Source: Bruticola sp004554425 (GTDB lineage: Bacteria > Vulcanimicrobiota > Xenobia > Xenobiales > Xenobiaceae). Taken from it: a DNA stretch of 45,439 nucleotides. How positions within the stretch are numbered: the first letter of the stretch is position 1; each line of letters starts with the position of its first letter. Positions 25,474 to 34,665 of this stretch are shown in pieces. The notes under the pieces are model-generated. The model worked only from the letters and a program-made list of their open reading frames with translations, made no database searches and was not told where the DNA came from. The position numbers and the translations under genes are program-made. The stretch spans positions 1 to 45,439 of the forward strand of contig CATXCY010000020.1 in the NCBI GenBank assembly GCA_958366945.1, given 5' to 3'.

Positions 25474-27084
25474 TTATTTTTGTTTTGCCTGAGCTTCATT
25501 TTGCTCTATATCTCGAAGCAAGGCAGCGGCTTCAGGCATTCCCATAAGAGAAGCTTCATTCAAAAGTTGCTTAGCTTGATCTATATCTTGATCAACTCCG
25601 CGTCCATCCAGATAGCAAGTAGCTAAAGCGAACAGAGCTGGCGGATATTTCATTTGCGCTGCTCGGGAAAGCCAATGCATCTCTTGAGCGACGTCTTGCC
25701 TTACGCCTTTGCCATCTCTGTAGCAAGCAGCCAGCAGAAAAGCAGCCATTTCAGATCCGTGCTCAGCGGCCTCACTAAGCCAGCGTACACCTTCTGATGC
25801 ATTTTGAGTAACTCCGTCTCCTTCCAAGTAACATACGCCAAGCTTAAATTGCGCCAAAGTCACCCCGGACTTAGCAGCCAAAGTGTAATAATGGACGGCT
25901 TGCTGAGCATTTTTAGCTACACCCTCACCGTTGTGATAACATTGAGCTAAGTTAAAATGGGCCCCAGCGTATCCACCTTCTGAAGCTAACTTATAATAGC
26001 GCACCGCTTTGGCAGCATCTTTAGGTACCCCCAAACCGCGCTGATAGTAAGTGCCGACAGTACTGCAAGCTGCCGCATTACCGTTCTCGGCGCAGAGCAA
26101 ATAATATTTCAAAGCCCGACTATAATCTTGTTTTAGACCATTTCCGCGCTCATAACAATCAGCCAAAAAGTAAGACGCTTTCATGTCTCCTTGCTCGGCA
26201 GCCTTAAGAAACCAATGGGCAGATTCTTTAGCGTCGGCACCTACTCCATAGCCGCGACGATAATAGATGCCTAAATTAGTTTGCGCTTTGTCATAGCCTT
26301 GTTCGGCAGCCTGTCGCAAATATTGGAAAGATTCTGAAGGAGACGCTTTTACTCCAGTGCCATTGGCCAAACAAACCGAATATTCGTACTGAGCCTCAGC
26401 TAAGCCCATTTGAGCAGCTTGAGCATAGAGTCTAGCCGCTTCTTTGTATCGGCCACTTTCAGTGCAACTGACAGCTTTGGCATAAATTTCATATCCGGGC
26501 TGAGCAGACAAATCACGTTTTTTATACCACGAATCTTGTTTCTTAGCCACAAAGCTTAAATTGGCTTTAGCGTCGTCGGCCACAATTTTCTTTCTCGCTT
26601 CTTGACTAAGTGAAGAAACGGCAGGACTATCTTTGCCCATAATTTTGGAAGCAGAGGCCTTTCCCTTGCCAGCCATAGGATAAGCGACAGACTTAAGAGC
26701 GGCCTTTTGCATGCTGCTATCCGCAGCTATTTTCACATTTTGCTGAGTTTTGTTGACACCATTGCCAACTTGAGAAGCCGTTTCGGAGGATTTACCAGCA
26801 GGTGACTGGGAAGAAGTTGTTTTCGACTTAGTTCCGGAGGCCGTACCTTTTGTTGCCTTGCTCTCGGCTACGGCAGCAGCCTTATTTATCTGGCTCGTGC
26901 CTTTGGCTTGTGTACTATTTTTTTTAGCTATGCTGGCCTCAGACTCAAGTGAGGCAGAAGTTGCCAAAGTCGGCTTTTGTCCTTCGCTTGTAGTTTGATT
27001 GGCTCGTTCGCTGCAGGCCCCCAGAGACGACATTAAAGCGCCACATCCCATCAAAACGATAATTTTTCGCCAATTAAGCGCCAT
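25474..27084 (-). CDS. Sel1-repeat lipoprotein
   Basis: A 536-aa exported protein. The N-terminus MALNWRK plus a hydrophobic stretch ends in SSLGAC, a lipobox, so it is probably a lipoprotein. Residues about 30-200 are a low-complexity Ser/Thr/Lys/Ala linker. Residues about 200-530 hold roughly nine Sel1-type repeats of 36 residues (AAxxGxxxAQxxLGxxYxxGxGVxxD), a TPR-like solenoid for protein binding. ATG 27084 is chosen because GGGAGG lies seven bases upstream; the ATG at 27099 overlaps that site. The partner protein is unknown. It is 91 bases upstream of proB on the same strand and may be co-transcribed with it. Confidence 0.9.
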   Translation of the reverse strand: MALNWRKIIVLMGCGALMSSLGACSERANQTTSEGQKPTLATSASLESEASIAKKNSTQAKGTSQINKAAAVAESKATKGTASGTKSKTTSSQSPAGKSSETASQVGNGVNKTQQNVKIAADSSMQKAALKSVAYPMAGKGKASASKIMGKDSPAVSSLSQEARKKIVADDAKANLSFVAKKQDSWYKKRDLSAQPGYEIYAKAVSCTESGRYKEAARLYAQAAQMGLAEAQYEYSVCLANGTGVKASPSESFQYLRQAAEQGYDKAQTNLGIYYRRGYGVGADAKESAHWFLKAAEQGDMKASYFLADCYERGNGLKQDYSRALKYYLLCAENGNAAACSTVGTYYQRGLGVPKDAAKAVRYYKLASEGGYAGAHFNLAQCYHNGEGVAKNAQQAVHYYTLAAKSGVTLAQFKLGVCYLEGDGVTQNASEGVRWLSEAAEHGSEMAAFLLAACYRDGKGVRQDVAQEMHWLSRAAQMKYPPALFALATCYLDGRGVDQDIDQAKQLLNEASLMGMPEAAALLRDIEQNEAQAKQK

Positions 27085-27159
27085 AATTATTCCTCCCATA
27101 GTTTCCTGGCCGAACTTAAAATCTTGATATCGAGCCGAAAACTAATCTCCCTCACTTTA

Positions 27160-27183
27160 GGCAGGGCCATTTTAGCTCCTGCC
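27160..27183 (-). terminator. Stem-loop downstream of sstT
   Basis: GGCAGG (27160-27165) pairs with CCTGCC (27178-27183) between the end of sstT and the Sel1 gene. There is no strong T run, so termination is uncertain. Confidence 0.35.
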
Positions 27184-27190
27184 TTATAGG

Positions 27191-28423
27191 TTAAACCGCT
27201 ACTTCTTTCTTTTCAGCCAGTTCTACAGCCGCTGTAAAGAGCACATCGGTATAAGAATTCAGTGCCGTTTCACATGAGTCTTGAATTACGCCAATTACAA
27301 AGCCTACGCCCACTACTTGCATAGCTACATCTACAGGAATACCAAACAAATTGCAAGCTAAAGGAATAAGTAAAAGAGAGCCTCCAGCTACTCCGGAAGT
27401 ACCGCAAGCGCTGATTGTAGCAATAACACAAAGCATTAAAGCCGTCACTACGCCTACTTGCAATCCTAAAGTATTAGCAGCAGCCAAAGTTAAAATAGCG
27501 ATTGTGCAAGCTGCACCGCTCATATTGATAATAGCTCCCAAAGGTATAGACACAGAATAAGTAGCTTCATCTAATTTTAATTCTTCACAAATACCCATAT
27601 TGACGGGAATGTTGGCTGCGGAACTGCGCGTAAAGAAAGCAGGGATACCACTTTGGCAAAGGCATTTCCATACCAAAGGATAAGGGTTGCGGCGTAATTT
27701 AAACCAAACGATCAGCGGATTAGTAACTAAAGCCACAACAGCCATAGCACCAATAAGAACCAAAATTAAACGTCCGTAAACTAGTAAAGCTCCCAAGCCA
27801 CTTTCGGCAATAGCACTGAAAACTAATCCCATGACGCCAAAAGGGGCACATTCTATAACGTAGCCTATAACTTTACTTAAAGCTTCAGAAATTTCAGAGA
27901 TGGTCTTTTTAGTTGATTCGGAAGCAACTCGCAAAGCCAATCCCATCAAAATAGCCCAGAAAAGAATGCCCAAATAGTTGGCTTCAGCAATAGACTTAAC
28001 GGGATTATCCACCAAAGTTACCAGCATGTGGCCCAAAACTTGGCTGACGTCCTGCGGAGGGACAATATTTTTATCGTAACTTCCCAGTATCAACGTAGGA
28101 TGGAAAAGGTAATCAAAGCCAACAGAAACGCCACCAGCTAAAAGCATGCCTATAACATAAAGGCAAACAACTTTGCCCACGTTGTTTTTCATTTCGCCAT
28201 TATGCTGAGCTAAGGAAGCAGCGACCAGCACAAAGACTAAGATTGGCGCCAATCCTTTAAGAGCACCAACAAACATTTTGCCTAAATAAGCGACCGCCGT
28301 CGCCTGAGGACAAACAAGGGCCAAAACGATGCCTATACATAGGCCTATAATAATTCTGACAACTAAACTAAGCTGACAGAACTTAGTCCAAGCTGAGCGA
28401 AATTGTTCCAACATATTTTCCAT
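27191..28423 (-). CDS. sstT: Sodium/serine-threonine symporter SstT
   Basis: This 410-aa inner-membrane transporter of the dicarboxylate/amino acid:cation symporter family imports serine or threonine with sodium. About eight membrane helices and the two re-entrant loops are visible. Family motifs include LFVGALKGLAPILVFVLV near the N-terminus, the SSAANIPVNMG hairpin, PLGAIINMSGAACTIAI, and GTSGVAGGSLLLIPLA near the C-terminus. The start is either ATG 28423 or ATG 28414 (AAAGG ten bases upstream); the reading frame extends further but only through AT-rich, family-foreign sequence shared with the divergent regulator region. A neighbouring XRE regulator is transcribed away from it. Confidence 0.93.
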   Translation of the reverse strand: MENMLEQFRSAWTKFCQLSLVVRIIIGLCIGIVLALVCPQATAVAYLGKMFVGALKGLAPILVFVLVAASLAQHNGEMKNNVGKVVCLYVIGMLLAGGVSVGFDYLFHPTLILGSYDKNIVPPQDVSQVLGHMLVTLVDNPVKSIAEANYLGILFWAILMGLALRVASESTKKTISEISEALSKVIGYVIECAPFGVMGLVFSAIAESGLGALLVYGRLILVLIGAMAVVALVTNPLIVWFKLRRNPYPLVWKCLCQSGIPAFFTRSSAANIPVNMGICEELKLDEATYSVSIPLGAIINMSGAACTIAILTLAAANTLGLQVGVVTALMLCVIATISACGTSGVAGGSLLLIPLACNLFGIPVDVAMQVVGVGFVIGVIQDSCETALNSYTDVLFTAAVELAEKKEVAV

Positions 28424-28612
28424 ACCTTTCTCTGCAATTATGCTAAAAATTAGCTTTTTTACATCTGTCTGCCTGCCGATAAGTTTTTTTTGCCACCAAA
28501 TTATCAATTTTTTTGAAAAAAAGGGTAAAAAAGGTTTTTTTATGGGAAATTTGAAGTAGCAAAAGATTTTACTTTGGCCGTTTCCTGCCATTTTTCCAAC
28601 TGAAGGATTTAT

Positions 28613-29404
28613 ATGAGTACAACTATTTTGGGTAAATTGCTCAAAAAGCTTCGCGTAGAACACAGCGAGACTATCAATGATATGGCCAAAAAGTTAGAGA
28701 TAACGCCGTCCTACTTATCTTCTATCGGTGTGGGAAAACGTTCTTTGCCTGCCAAGCAACTAGAGCTTATCAAAAAGCACTATCACCCCACCCGCAAGCT
28801 TTTGCGCCAGCTTTTTTGGGCCGCTGAATTTTCTAAGCTGGGAGTAAAAATCAATTATGCCAAGTTGAACGATGCCCAGCGCCAACTAGCGGCTGTATTT
28901 GCCCGAAATGTTTCCAAGCTAGATATTCAAGCTATAGCTCAGTGTTACCAATCTTTAGGTATTCCTATCCAAGAGTTGCGCGGTTGGTGCACCCTTCTAA
29001 AACAAAATCAAGGCTTTTATAAGCCGTTTCAACACGTTTTGGAATATATTCAAACTGAACGTCACCGCCGTAAACAGCAGCAATTAATTTTAAAACAAGC
29101 TCGTTTAGATTCGTCTCAAGCAGCCAAAATCAAAATGGATGGACTTTTAGAGCAAGTCAAAATTTTGCAAGAGTCCATGCCCGACAATGCCAATCTTCAA
29201 GCTTTAGCTGCCAATTTAAAGAATTCATTGCAGCATTTAAGTTTAGAAATTGTTTCCCTAAGCGCTTTATTAAATGGTGAAGACGCCGCCAAGCCAGTAG
29301 AAAGCGAAGCTACTGCCGCCGCTACAGACTCTGAAAATAAAACTGCTGACGAAGCAGACGAGTTGTACGATACCGGCCCGGGCCAAGAATTACTCGATTT
29401 TTAG
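28613..29404 (+). CDS. XRE-type helix-turn-helix regulator
   Basis: This 263-aa protein has a helix-turn-helix at about residues 5-60 (LKKLRVEHSETINDMAKKLEITPSYLSS is its core, with recognition helix near TPSYLSSI). The middle domain (65-170) resembles the LNDAQRQLAAVFARNVSKL region of Cro/CI-like regulators, followed by a basic helix, a coiled coil (170-215) and an acidic disordered tail ending GPGQELLDF. AAGGA lies five bases before the ATG. Divergent from sstT across about 190 bases, so it may control that gene, but no operator was identified. It is a single-gene unit with a terminator. Confidence 0.85.
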   Translation: MSTTILGKLLKKLRVEHSETINDMAKKLEITPSYLSSIGVGKRSLPAKQLELIKKHYHPTRKLLRQLFWAAEFSKLGVKINYAKLNDAQRQLAAVFARNVSKLDIQAIAQCYQSLGIPIQELRGWCTLLKQNQGFYKPFQHVLEYIQTERHRRKQQQLILKQARLDSSQAAKIKMDGLLEQVKILQESMPDNANLQALAANLKNSLQHLSLEIVSLSALLNGEDAAKPVESEATAAATDSENKTADEADELYDTGPGQELLDF

Positions 29405-29430
29405 TACAAATCACTTCGTTAAAATAACAA

Positions 29431-29467
29431 AACTCCGCTCCCCTACTATAAGGGAGAGCGGAGTTTT
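29431..29467 (+). terminator. Terminator of the XRE regulator gene
   Basis: AACTCCGCTCCCC pairs with GGGAGAGCGGAGTT (one bulge), six-base loop, then TTTTT. Confidence 0.85.
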
Positions 29468-29484
29468 TGCTTTATACCTAAATC

Positions 29485-29524
29485 AAAAAGTCTCAGATTA
29501 CAAGAAGGCAACCTGAGACTTTTT
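29485..29524. terminator. Bidirectional terminator between XRE gene and ppdK
   Basis: AAAAAGTCTCAG (29485-29496) and CTGAGACTTTTT (29513-29524) form a 12-bp stem with A and T runs on both ends, serving both converging genes. Confidence 0.8.
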
Positions 29525-29588
29525 GCCCAGAAACTCTCCGACCGAGCTTGAAAGCCCGGGCCGGAAAGCTTGGCTAGATACTTAAATA

Positions 29589-32498
29589 CTAGCGAATGTC
29601 GGCAGTAGCGCCCTGACCGTTGCGTTTCTCACGAACGGCAGCCTGAGCGGCGGCCAAACGAGCGATAGGCACGCGGTAAGGAGAGCAAGATACGTAGGTC
29701 AGACCGATCTCGTGGCAGAAAGCGACGGAAGAAGGCTCGCCGCCGTGCTCACCACAAATACCGATTTCCATATCTTCACCGCGAGTGGCGCGGCCTTCTT
29801 TAACGGCCATCTTCATTAAGCGGCCAACACCGACCTGATCCAATACCTGGAAGGGATCGGCCTTCAAGATGTGCTGATCTAAGTAGATGGGCACGAAGGT
29901 CTTGGCGGCGTCGTCACGGGAGTAACCGAAAGTGGTCTGGGAGAGGTCGTTAGTACCGAAGCTGAAGAACTCGGCTTCAGTGGCGATTTCACCAGCGGTC
30001 AAAGCGGCTCTGGGGATCTCAACCATGGTACCGACTTTGTACTTCACGGTTACGCCAGTTTCGGCCATAACTTTTTCAGCCATTTCGGTGACCATCTTAC
30101 GGTTCCAGCGCATCTCTTCGACAGTGCCAACACCAGGAATCATAATCTCGGGCTTGGCGTCGATACCGGCTTTAACCAAACCGCAAGCAGCTTCCATGAT
30201 ACCACGGACTTGCATCTTGACGATTTCGGGGAAGACGATACCTAAGCGGCAAACGCGCAAACCGAGCATGGGGTTGCACTCGCTCATCTTTTCGACGCGG
30301 CTGAGAAGAGCAACTAAGCTCTCTAAGGTTACGTCGGCACCACGTCTGGCGCGGATTTCGGCCAAAGCAGCTTCGTAAGCTTTTTCGTCAACATCTTTGA
30401 GGGTTCTGAGACGAACTACATCCTCGAAGAGAGGGCCGTGCTTAGGAAGGAACTCGTGTAAAGGCGGGTCGATTAAGCGGATAATAGTCCAGCAACCCTG
30501 CATAGCTTCCAAGATACCGCGGAAGTCGCCACGCTGGAACTCGAGCAACTTGGCTAAAAGTTCCTGGTAACGGTTCCAAACAGGCATATGCTCTTTGTCG
30601 AACTCAGCCAACTTGGCTTCCAAAGCTTCTTTGTGACGACCGGTAGCTTCGGCGAGCTCTTTAACGATAGCCTGACGAGCGCGGTTGCCGTTTTCGGCTT
30701 CACCGGCGATAAGGATCATGTCCTGTACGTAAGGCAAACGCTCAGTTTCCATGAACATGTGCTCGGTACGGCACAGACCGATACCGGCAGCACCGAAAGC
30801 TCTGGCTCTGGCAGCATCTTTGGGGTTGTCAGCGTTGGCATATACTCTCAAGCGCTTGACTTCGTCGGCCCAGCCTAAAAGCTCTTTGGTCTCGGGAGTG
30901 AGGTCTTTGGGCTCTTCCAAAGGAAGTTCGCCAAGCATGACTTCGCCGGTGGAACCGTCGATGGTGAGGAAGTCGCCATCTTTGAAGGACTTGTTGCCTA
31001 CGGTGACGGTCTTGTTCTCGACGTCAATGTGTAAAGCTTCGCAACCTACTACGCAAGGGATACCCCAGCCACGAGCTACCAAAGCGGCGTGAGATGAAGG
31101 GCCACCGGTGGAGGTGAGGATGCCCTTAGCTACCAACATACCGGCAGCGTCTTCAGGGGTGGTGTCGATACGGACCAAGATAACGGGGGTCTCGCTGTGG
31201 AGGCGGACAGCTTCGTTCTTGTCAAATACTACGCGACCGCAAGCGGCGCCGGGAGAAGCAGCAGTACCTTTAGCTAACATGCTGCCATCGGCTTTAGCTT
31301 GTTTCTTCACCTTGTCGGGAATGAAGGGATGGAGCAAGCGATCAAGCTGATCGGGAGCTACGCGCATAACGGCTTCTTCTTTGGTGATGAGGCCTTCGTG
31401 AACCATGTCGACGGCGATCTTTACGGCGGCGGCAGCGGTTCTCTTACCATTACGAGTCTGGAGCATGAACAAACGACCCTTTTCAATGGTGAATTCCATA
31501 TCCTGGAGGTCTTTGTAATGGAGCTCTAACTTGGTGGCGATGTCATTAAGAGCTTTGTAGCTCTCAGGCATAATTCTCTTGAGCTCGTCGATAGGAGAAA
31601 CTTTACGAATACCGGCTACTACGTCTTCGCCCTGAGCGTTTAAGAGGAAGTCGCCAACTAAGCCCTTGGTACCATCGTTATAGTCGCGGCTGAAAGCAAC
31701 GCCGGTACCGGAAGTTTCACCCATGTTACCGAAGCACATAGCCTGTACGTTTACAGCGGTGCCTAAGTTGTGAGGGATCTTCTCGTGGTTACGATAGATG
31801 ATAGCACGCTCGTTCATCCAAGAACGGAACACGGCCAATACGGCTTCTCTGAGCTGCTGGTGAACATCCTGAGGGAAGTCGAAGCCTTTTTCTTCTTTGA
31901 ATAATTTTTTGTAGAGTTCTACAACTTCTTTCAAAGCAGCGGCGGAAAGTTTGGAGTCTTCTTTTACGCCTTCTTCTTCTTTCTTGGTGCGCAGGATTTT
32001 CTCGAACTCAGACTTAGGAAGATCCATTACTACGTCGGAGAACATCATAATGAAACGACGGTAGGCGTCATAAGCGAAGCGCTCGTTGTTGGACTGCTCG
32101 GCCAAACCTTTTACGGTTTCGTCGTTGAGACCGAGGTTGAGGATGGTGTCCATCATACCAGGCATAGAGAATTTGGCACCAGAACGAACGGAGACCAAGA
32201 GGGGGTTCTTGGCGCAGCCGAAGCCTTTGTCCATCTTCTTAGCCAAGGTGGCCATCTGTTCTTCAATTTCTTCATCTAAGCCGGGAGGCATAATTTTGCC
32301 CAGCTCATAGTACATGTTGCAAACTTCAGTCGTTATAGTAAAGCCGGGAGGTACGGGGATTCCCATACGGGTCATCTCAGCCAGGTTGGCGCCTTTGCCG
32401 CCCAGAAGAGCGCGCATTTCAGCGTTTCCTTCTTCGAATTGGTAAGTAGCTTTCTCATTGGTCAGCTTTTTACGCCAACTCTCACAACTACAAGTCAT
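29589..32498 (-). CDS. ppdK: Pyruvate, phosphate dikinase
   Basis: The 969-aa enzyme interconverts pyruvate, ATP and phosphate with PEP, AMP and pyrophosphate. Order of domains: an ATP-grasp nucleotide domain (about 20-350) with VSVRSGAKFSMPGMMDT; the swivelling phosphohistidine domain with GGPSSHAALVARGWG (His470); a C-terminal PEP/pyruvate barrel with FGTNDLSQTTFGYSRDD and the catalytic cysteine in GICGEHGGEPSS. The length is slightly above the usual about 880-910, with a short Cys-containing N-terminal extension (MTCSCESW) and a charged loop around 170-185. AAAGG precedes ATG 32498 by seven bases. Its presence suggests pyrophosphate-linked glycolysis/gluconeogenesis. Confidence 0.97.
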   Translation of the reverse strand: MTCSCESWRKKLTNEKATYQFEEGNAEMRALLGGKGANLAEMTRMGIPVPPGFTITTEVCNMYYELGKIMPPGLDEEIEEQMATLAKKMDKGFGCAKNPLLVSVRSGAKFSMPGMMDTILNLGLNDETVKGLAEQSNNERFAYDAYRRFIMMFSDVVMDLPKSEFEKILRTKKEEEGVKEDSKLSAAALKEVVELYKKLFKEEKGFDFPQDVHQQLREAVLAVFRSWMNERAIIYRNHEKIPHNLGTAVNVQAMCFGNMGETSGTGVAFSRDYNDGTKGLVGDFLLNAQGEDVVAGIRKVSPIDELKRIMPESYKALNDIATKLELHYKDLQDMEFTIEKGRLFMLQTRNGKRTAAAAVKIAVDMVHEGLITKEEAVMRVAPDQLDRLLHPFIPDKVKKQAKADGSMLAKGTAASPGAACGRVVFDKNEAVRLHSETPVILVRIDTTPEDAAGMLVAKGILTSTGGPSSHAALVARGWGIPCVVGCEALHIDVENKTVTVGNKSFKDGDFLTIDGSTGEVMLGELPLEEPKDLTPETKELLGWADEVKRLRVYANADNPKDAARARAFGAAGIGLCRTEHMFMETERLPYVQDMILIAGEAENGNRARQAIVKELAEATGRHKEALEAKLAEFDKEHMPVWNRYQELLAKLLEFQRGDFRGILEAMQGCWTIIRLIDPPLHEFLPKHGPLFEDVVRLRTLKDVDEKAYEAALAEIRARRGADVTLESLVALLSRVEKMSECNPMLGLRVCRLGIVFPEIVKMQVRGIMEAACGLVKAGIDAKPEIMIPGVGTVEEMRWNRKMVTEMAEKVMAETGVTVKYKVGTMVEIPRAALTAGEIATEAEFFSFGTNDLSQTTFGYSRDDAAKTFVPIYLDQHILKADPFQVLDQVGVGRLMKMAVKEGRATRGEDMEIGICGEHGGEPSSVAFCHEIGLTYVSCSPYRVPIARLAAAQAAVREKRNGQGATADIR

Positions 32499-32557
32499 TT
32501 ATTGCCTTTCCCTTCCAACGCCGCAGCAGGGATACTTCCCACTGCATGCGGTTTGTG

Positions 32558-32563
32558 ATTATA
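32558..32563 (-). promoter_or_regulatory. Candidate -10 of the ppdK promoter
   Basis: A perfect TATAAT on the minus strand gives a leader of about 55 bases before ATG 32498. No clear -35 is present 16-18 bases away. Confidence 0.45.
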
Positions 32564-32702
32564 TTAATCTTGCGCTTTCGGCTATTGACCGTAAAAGTCT
32601 CGAACCGCAAGCAAAGCGAGGCCGTCGAAAAGAACTTTCGGCAGTTCGCTTACGGAATTCTTTTCCCCCAAAAAACAGAGCCGACTCAGTCGCCCCCGCC
32701 TC

Positions 32703-33197
32703 TTATACACTCTTCTGCGCCAGGGCCAGCATTTCTTCTGTGCTGGCTTGGAGCATAGCATACGATTTCCAATTCAGACGCATAGCTTTATTGAGCATTT
32801 TGGTTCCGCTTTCGGCAGCCTGAATGGCCAAACTGCGCACGGAAATATCATCATTTTGAGCATATTGCTTAACCAAATCAAAAGCTCTAAGCAAGCTTTC
32901 CAAGCCCATACGACCTATGCTTAATTCTTCGCTGATTTCAGCACGAACATCTTCAGGAACGTCCATGCTAAGAACTTCTGAGAGCCTCGAATTGTAGAAA
33001 TCGGTACGTTCTTTGATGCGTTTTTCCAGCTCATCAAAGTTCATTTTTCCATCTTCCCAATCAGCAATCAGCTCAGCTACTTCCAACATGGGGCCATTCT
33101 GATAAGGAGGCATGGCCGTTCTGGAGGGCAGAGGAGCTTTACAATGCTCACAAATATCTGTAGAATCAGTAATTTTACCACAAGCTATGCACAACAT
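32703..33197 (-). CDS. Zinc-ribbon helical protein, unknown function
   Basis: A 164-aa protein. The N-terminal zinc ribbon is formed by CIACG (Cys3, Cys6) and CEHCK (Cys16, Cys19). The remainder is a helical bundle of about 140 residues with conserved-looking acidic and aliphatic positions. It has no membrane segment. The ATG has AAAGG nine bases upstream. It lies upstream of ppdK on the same strand with a 204-base gap that contains the candidate ppdK promoter. The layout (zinc ribbon plus helical domain) recurs in several proteins of this genome, for example at 16013-16486, which suggests a lineage habit; function unknown. Confidence 0.7.
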   Translation of the reverse strand: MLCIACGKITDSTDICEHCKAPLPSRTAMPPYQNGPMLEVAELIADWEDGKMNFDELEKRIKERTDFYNSRLSEVLSMDVPEDVRAEISEELSIGRMGLESLLRAFDLVKQYAQNDDISVRSLAIQAAESGTKMLNKAMRLNWKSYAMLQASTEEMLALAQKSV

Positions 33198-33301
33198 TTC
33201 CTTTTTACCTTTCCCTTCGGAAGGGCTATTCCCTCCTAAAATTGACCTCAGCTCAATAAATGTTACAGTCTAATCGCATATATTTTTTCTAGCCTAAAAG
33301 C

Positions 33302-34543
33302 TTATTTTTCGGGGGTAAAAGCCGCAACAAAACAGGGATGCTGCGCATCGGTATGGCGCCCCTGAACCATTTTGACTTCTTTAAAGCCAGCCATTTTCAT
33401 AACAGCTCGCACCCTCTCTATAGGAGGATCACCTCCATCGTCAATTAGAACTAGGCCGTCTTCTTTTAAAGCTTTTTTTATGCTGGCCAAAAGTGGCAGC
33501 CAGTCGCGCTGAATTAATTCGTCTGGTCCATCACCGATATGAATTAAACCAGCATGAACCACATCTACACTTTTAGCTGGCATATGGCAATCTCTATAGG
33601 AGCCGTCTATGAATTTTATATTACCCCAATCAGTGAAGCCAGAAGCTAGTAAATCTTGAGCAAAGCGTTTACAAGAAGAGTCGATTTCTACAGCCCAAAT
33701 AATTCCTTGGTTGCCTATCTCGTTTCTCAAAGCAGAAAAGATTTTGCCACTGCCGTAGCCTATCTCGCACCAGTCGGCTCCTTGCCAATTTTTTCCCTCA
33801 GGAAGTAATTTTTTCAATTCTTCCATTTGCATAGAACCGCCCTCGCTAGTGGCATAAGCGTAGAGCTGACGAAAAGCTTCCAAAGGCCATTGAGGAGCTG
33901 GCCCCAAGCCAATTTGGTTGTGCAATTCCTGCATTTTGTTGTAGTCGCGACTGCGTATAGCTAAGAGAATCTCTAATGAGCGACTTAAGGGGAAATCTTT
34001 ATTCTTATCCGTAAAGTAGGTTTGGTATACAGCCTCTTCAAAAGGTTTAAATTGCCAGCCCTTAGCTTGCACATTCCAATGGCCTTTTTTATCGACCAAC
34101 GCTTGAGCTTGAGAGCCTAGAGAAACCAACTGAGGATCTAATTCTTGCAATTTTTCCAAAGCCGAGCGCAGCGGATACTTATACATATAAAGCATAGGCA
34201 AATCGCCGTCTTTTAAAGGCCACGCTTCTTTGAGGATAGCCGCTAACTTTAACTTACTTTCTTCAAGTGTTTGACCAGAAGAGGCTTCCAAATAATCGGC
34301 ATAGTCTCTAACAACTTGGCGCAATTGTTCCTCACCGCGAATTTCAGGAATTTGCGGCAGCGAATGCATAGTTGTTTTTGATTCGTGAGAGTTGGCCTTA
34401 ACCTGTGCTGTTTGAGTAGCTTTAGATCCCGAAGGAGCATTCATTTCGTACAAACGTTCGTAGTTAAGCCCACACCATACTCCAGCGCCGACAATCAAAC
34501 CTATACCGAAATATAAGGCTCTAGATTTCCAACCCCTTTGCAC
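33302..34543 (-). CDS. Membrane-anchored SAM methyltransferase-like protein
   Basis: A 413-aa protein. Residues 1-8 are basic (MQRGWKSR), residues 9-26 are a hydrophobic helix, followed by a polar linker and an unclassified helical region (60-230). Residues about 245-410 form a class I methyltransferase: motif I CEIGYGSGKI near 257, motif II AVEIDSSC, an IKFIDGSYRD strand, VDVVHAGL and VLIDDGGDP. By the positive-inside rule the methyltransferase would lie outside the cytoplasm, where SAM is not expected, unless topology is reversed. The start is GTG with GAGGAGG nine bases upstream. Substrate unknown. Confidence 0.78.
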   Translation of the reverse strand: MQRGWKSRALYFGIGLIVGAGVWCGLNYERLYEMNAPSGSKATQTAQVKANSHESKTTMHSLPQIPEIRGEEQLRQVVRDYADYLEASSGQTLEESKLKLAAILKEAWPLKDGDLPMLYMYKYPLRSALEKLQELDPQLVSLGSQAQALVDKKGHWNVQAKGWQFKPFEEAVYQTYFTDKNKDFPLSRSLEILLAIRSRDYNKMQELHNQIGLGPAPQWPLEAFRQLYAYATSEGGSMQMEELKKLLPEGKNWQGADWCEIGYGSGKIFSALRNEIGNQGIIWAVEIDSSCKRFAQDLLASGFTDWGNIKFIDGSYRDCHMPAKSVDVVHAGLIHIGDGPDELIQRDWLPLLASIKKALKEDGLVLIDDGGDPPIERVRAVMKMAGFKEVKMVQGRHTDAQHPCFVAAFTPEK

Positions 34544-34665
34544 AAATATGCTCCTCCTCTATCTTACAGCTTTCCGAGCAACAGGCGTTTTTCTATGCTC
34601 GGTTCCTTATCATTTTTCCAACTTAGAGGCAACTATTCTCAAGTCATAAGCTAAACATTTAAGCA

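Noticed and set aside
29540..29575. GCCCGGGC palindrome and AGCTT/AAGCT pair downstream of ppdK
   Set aside because: Short, GC-biased and without a T run; the adjacent 29485-29524 hairpin is the better terminator.
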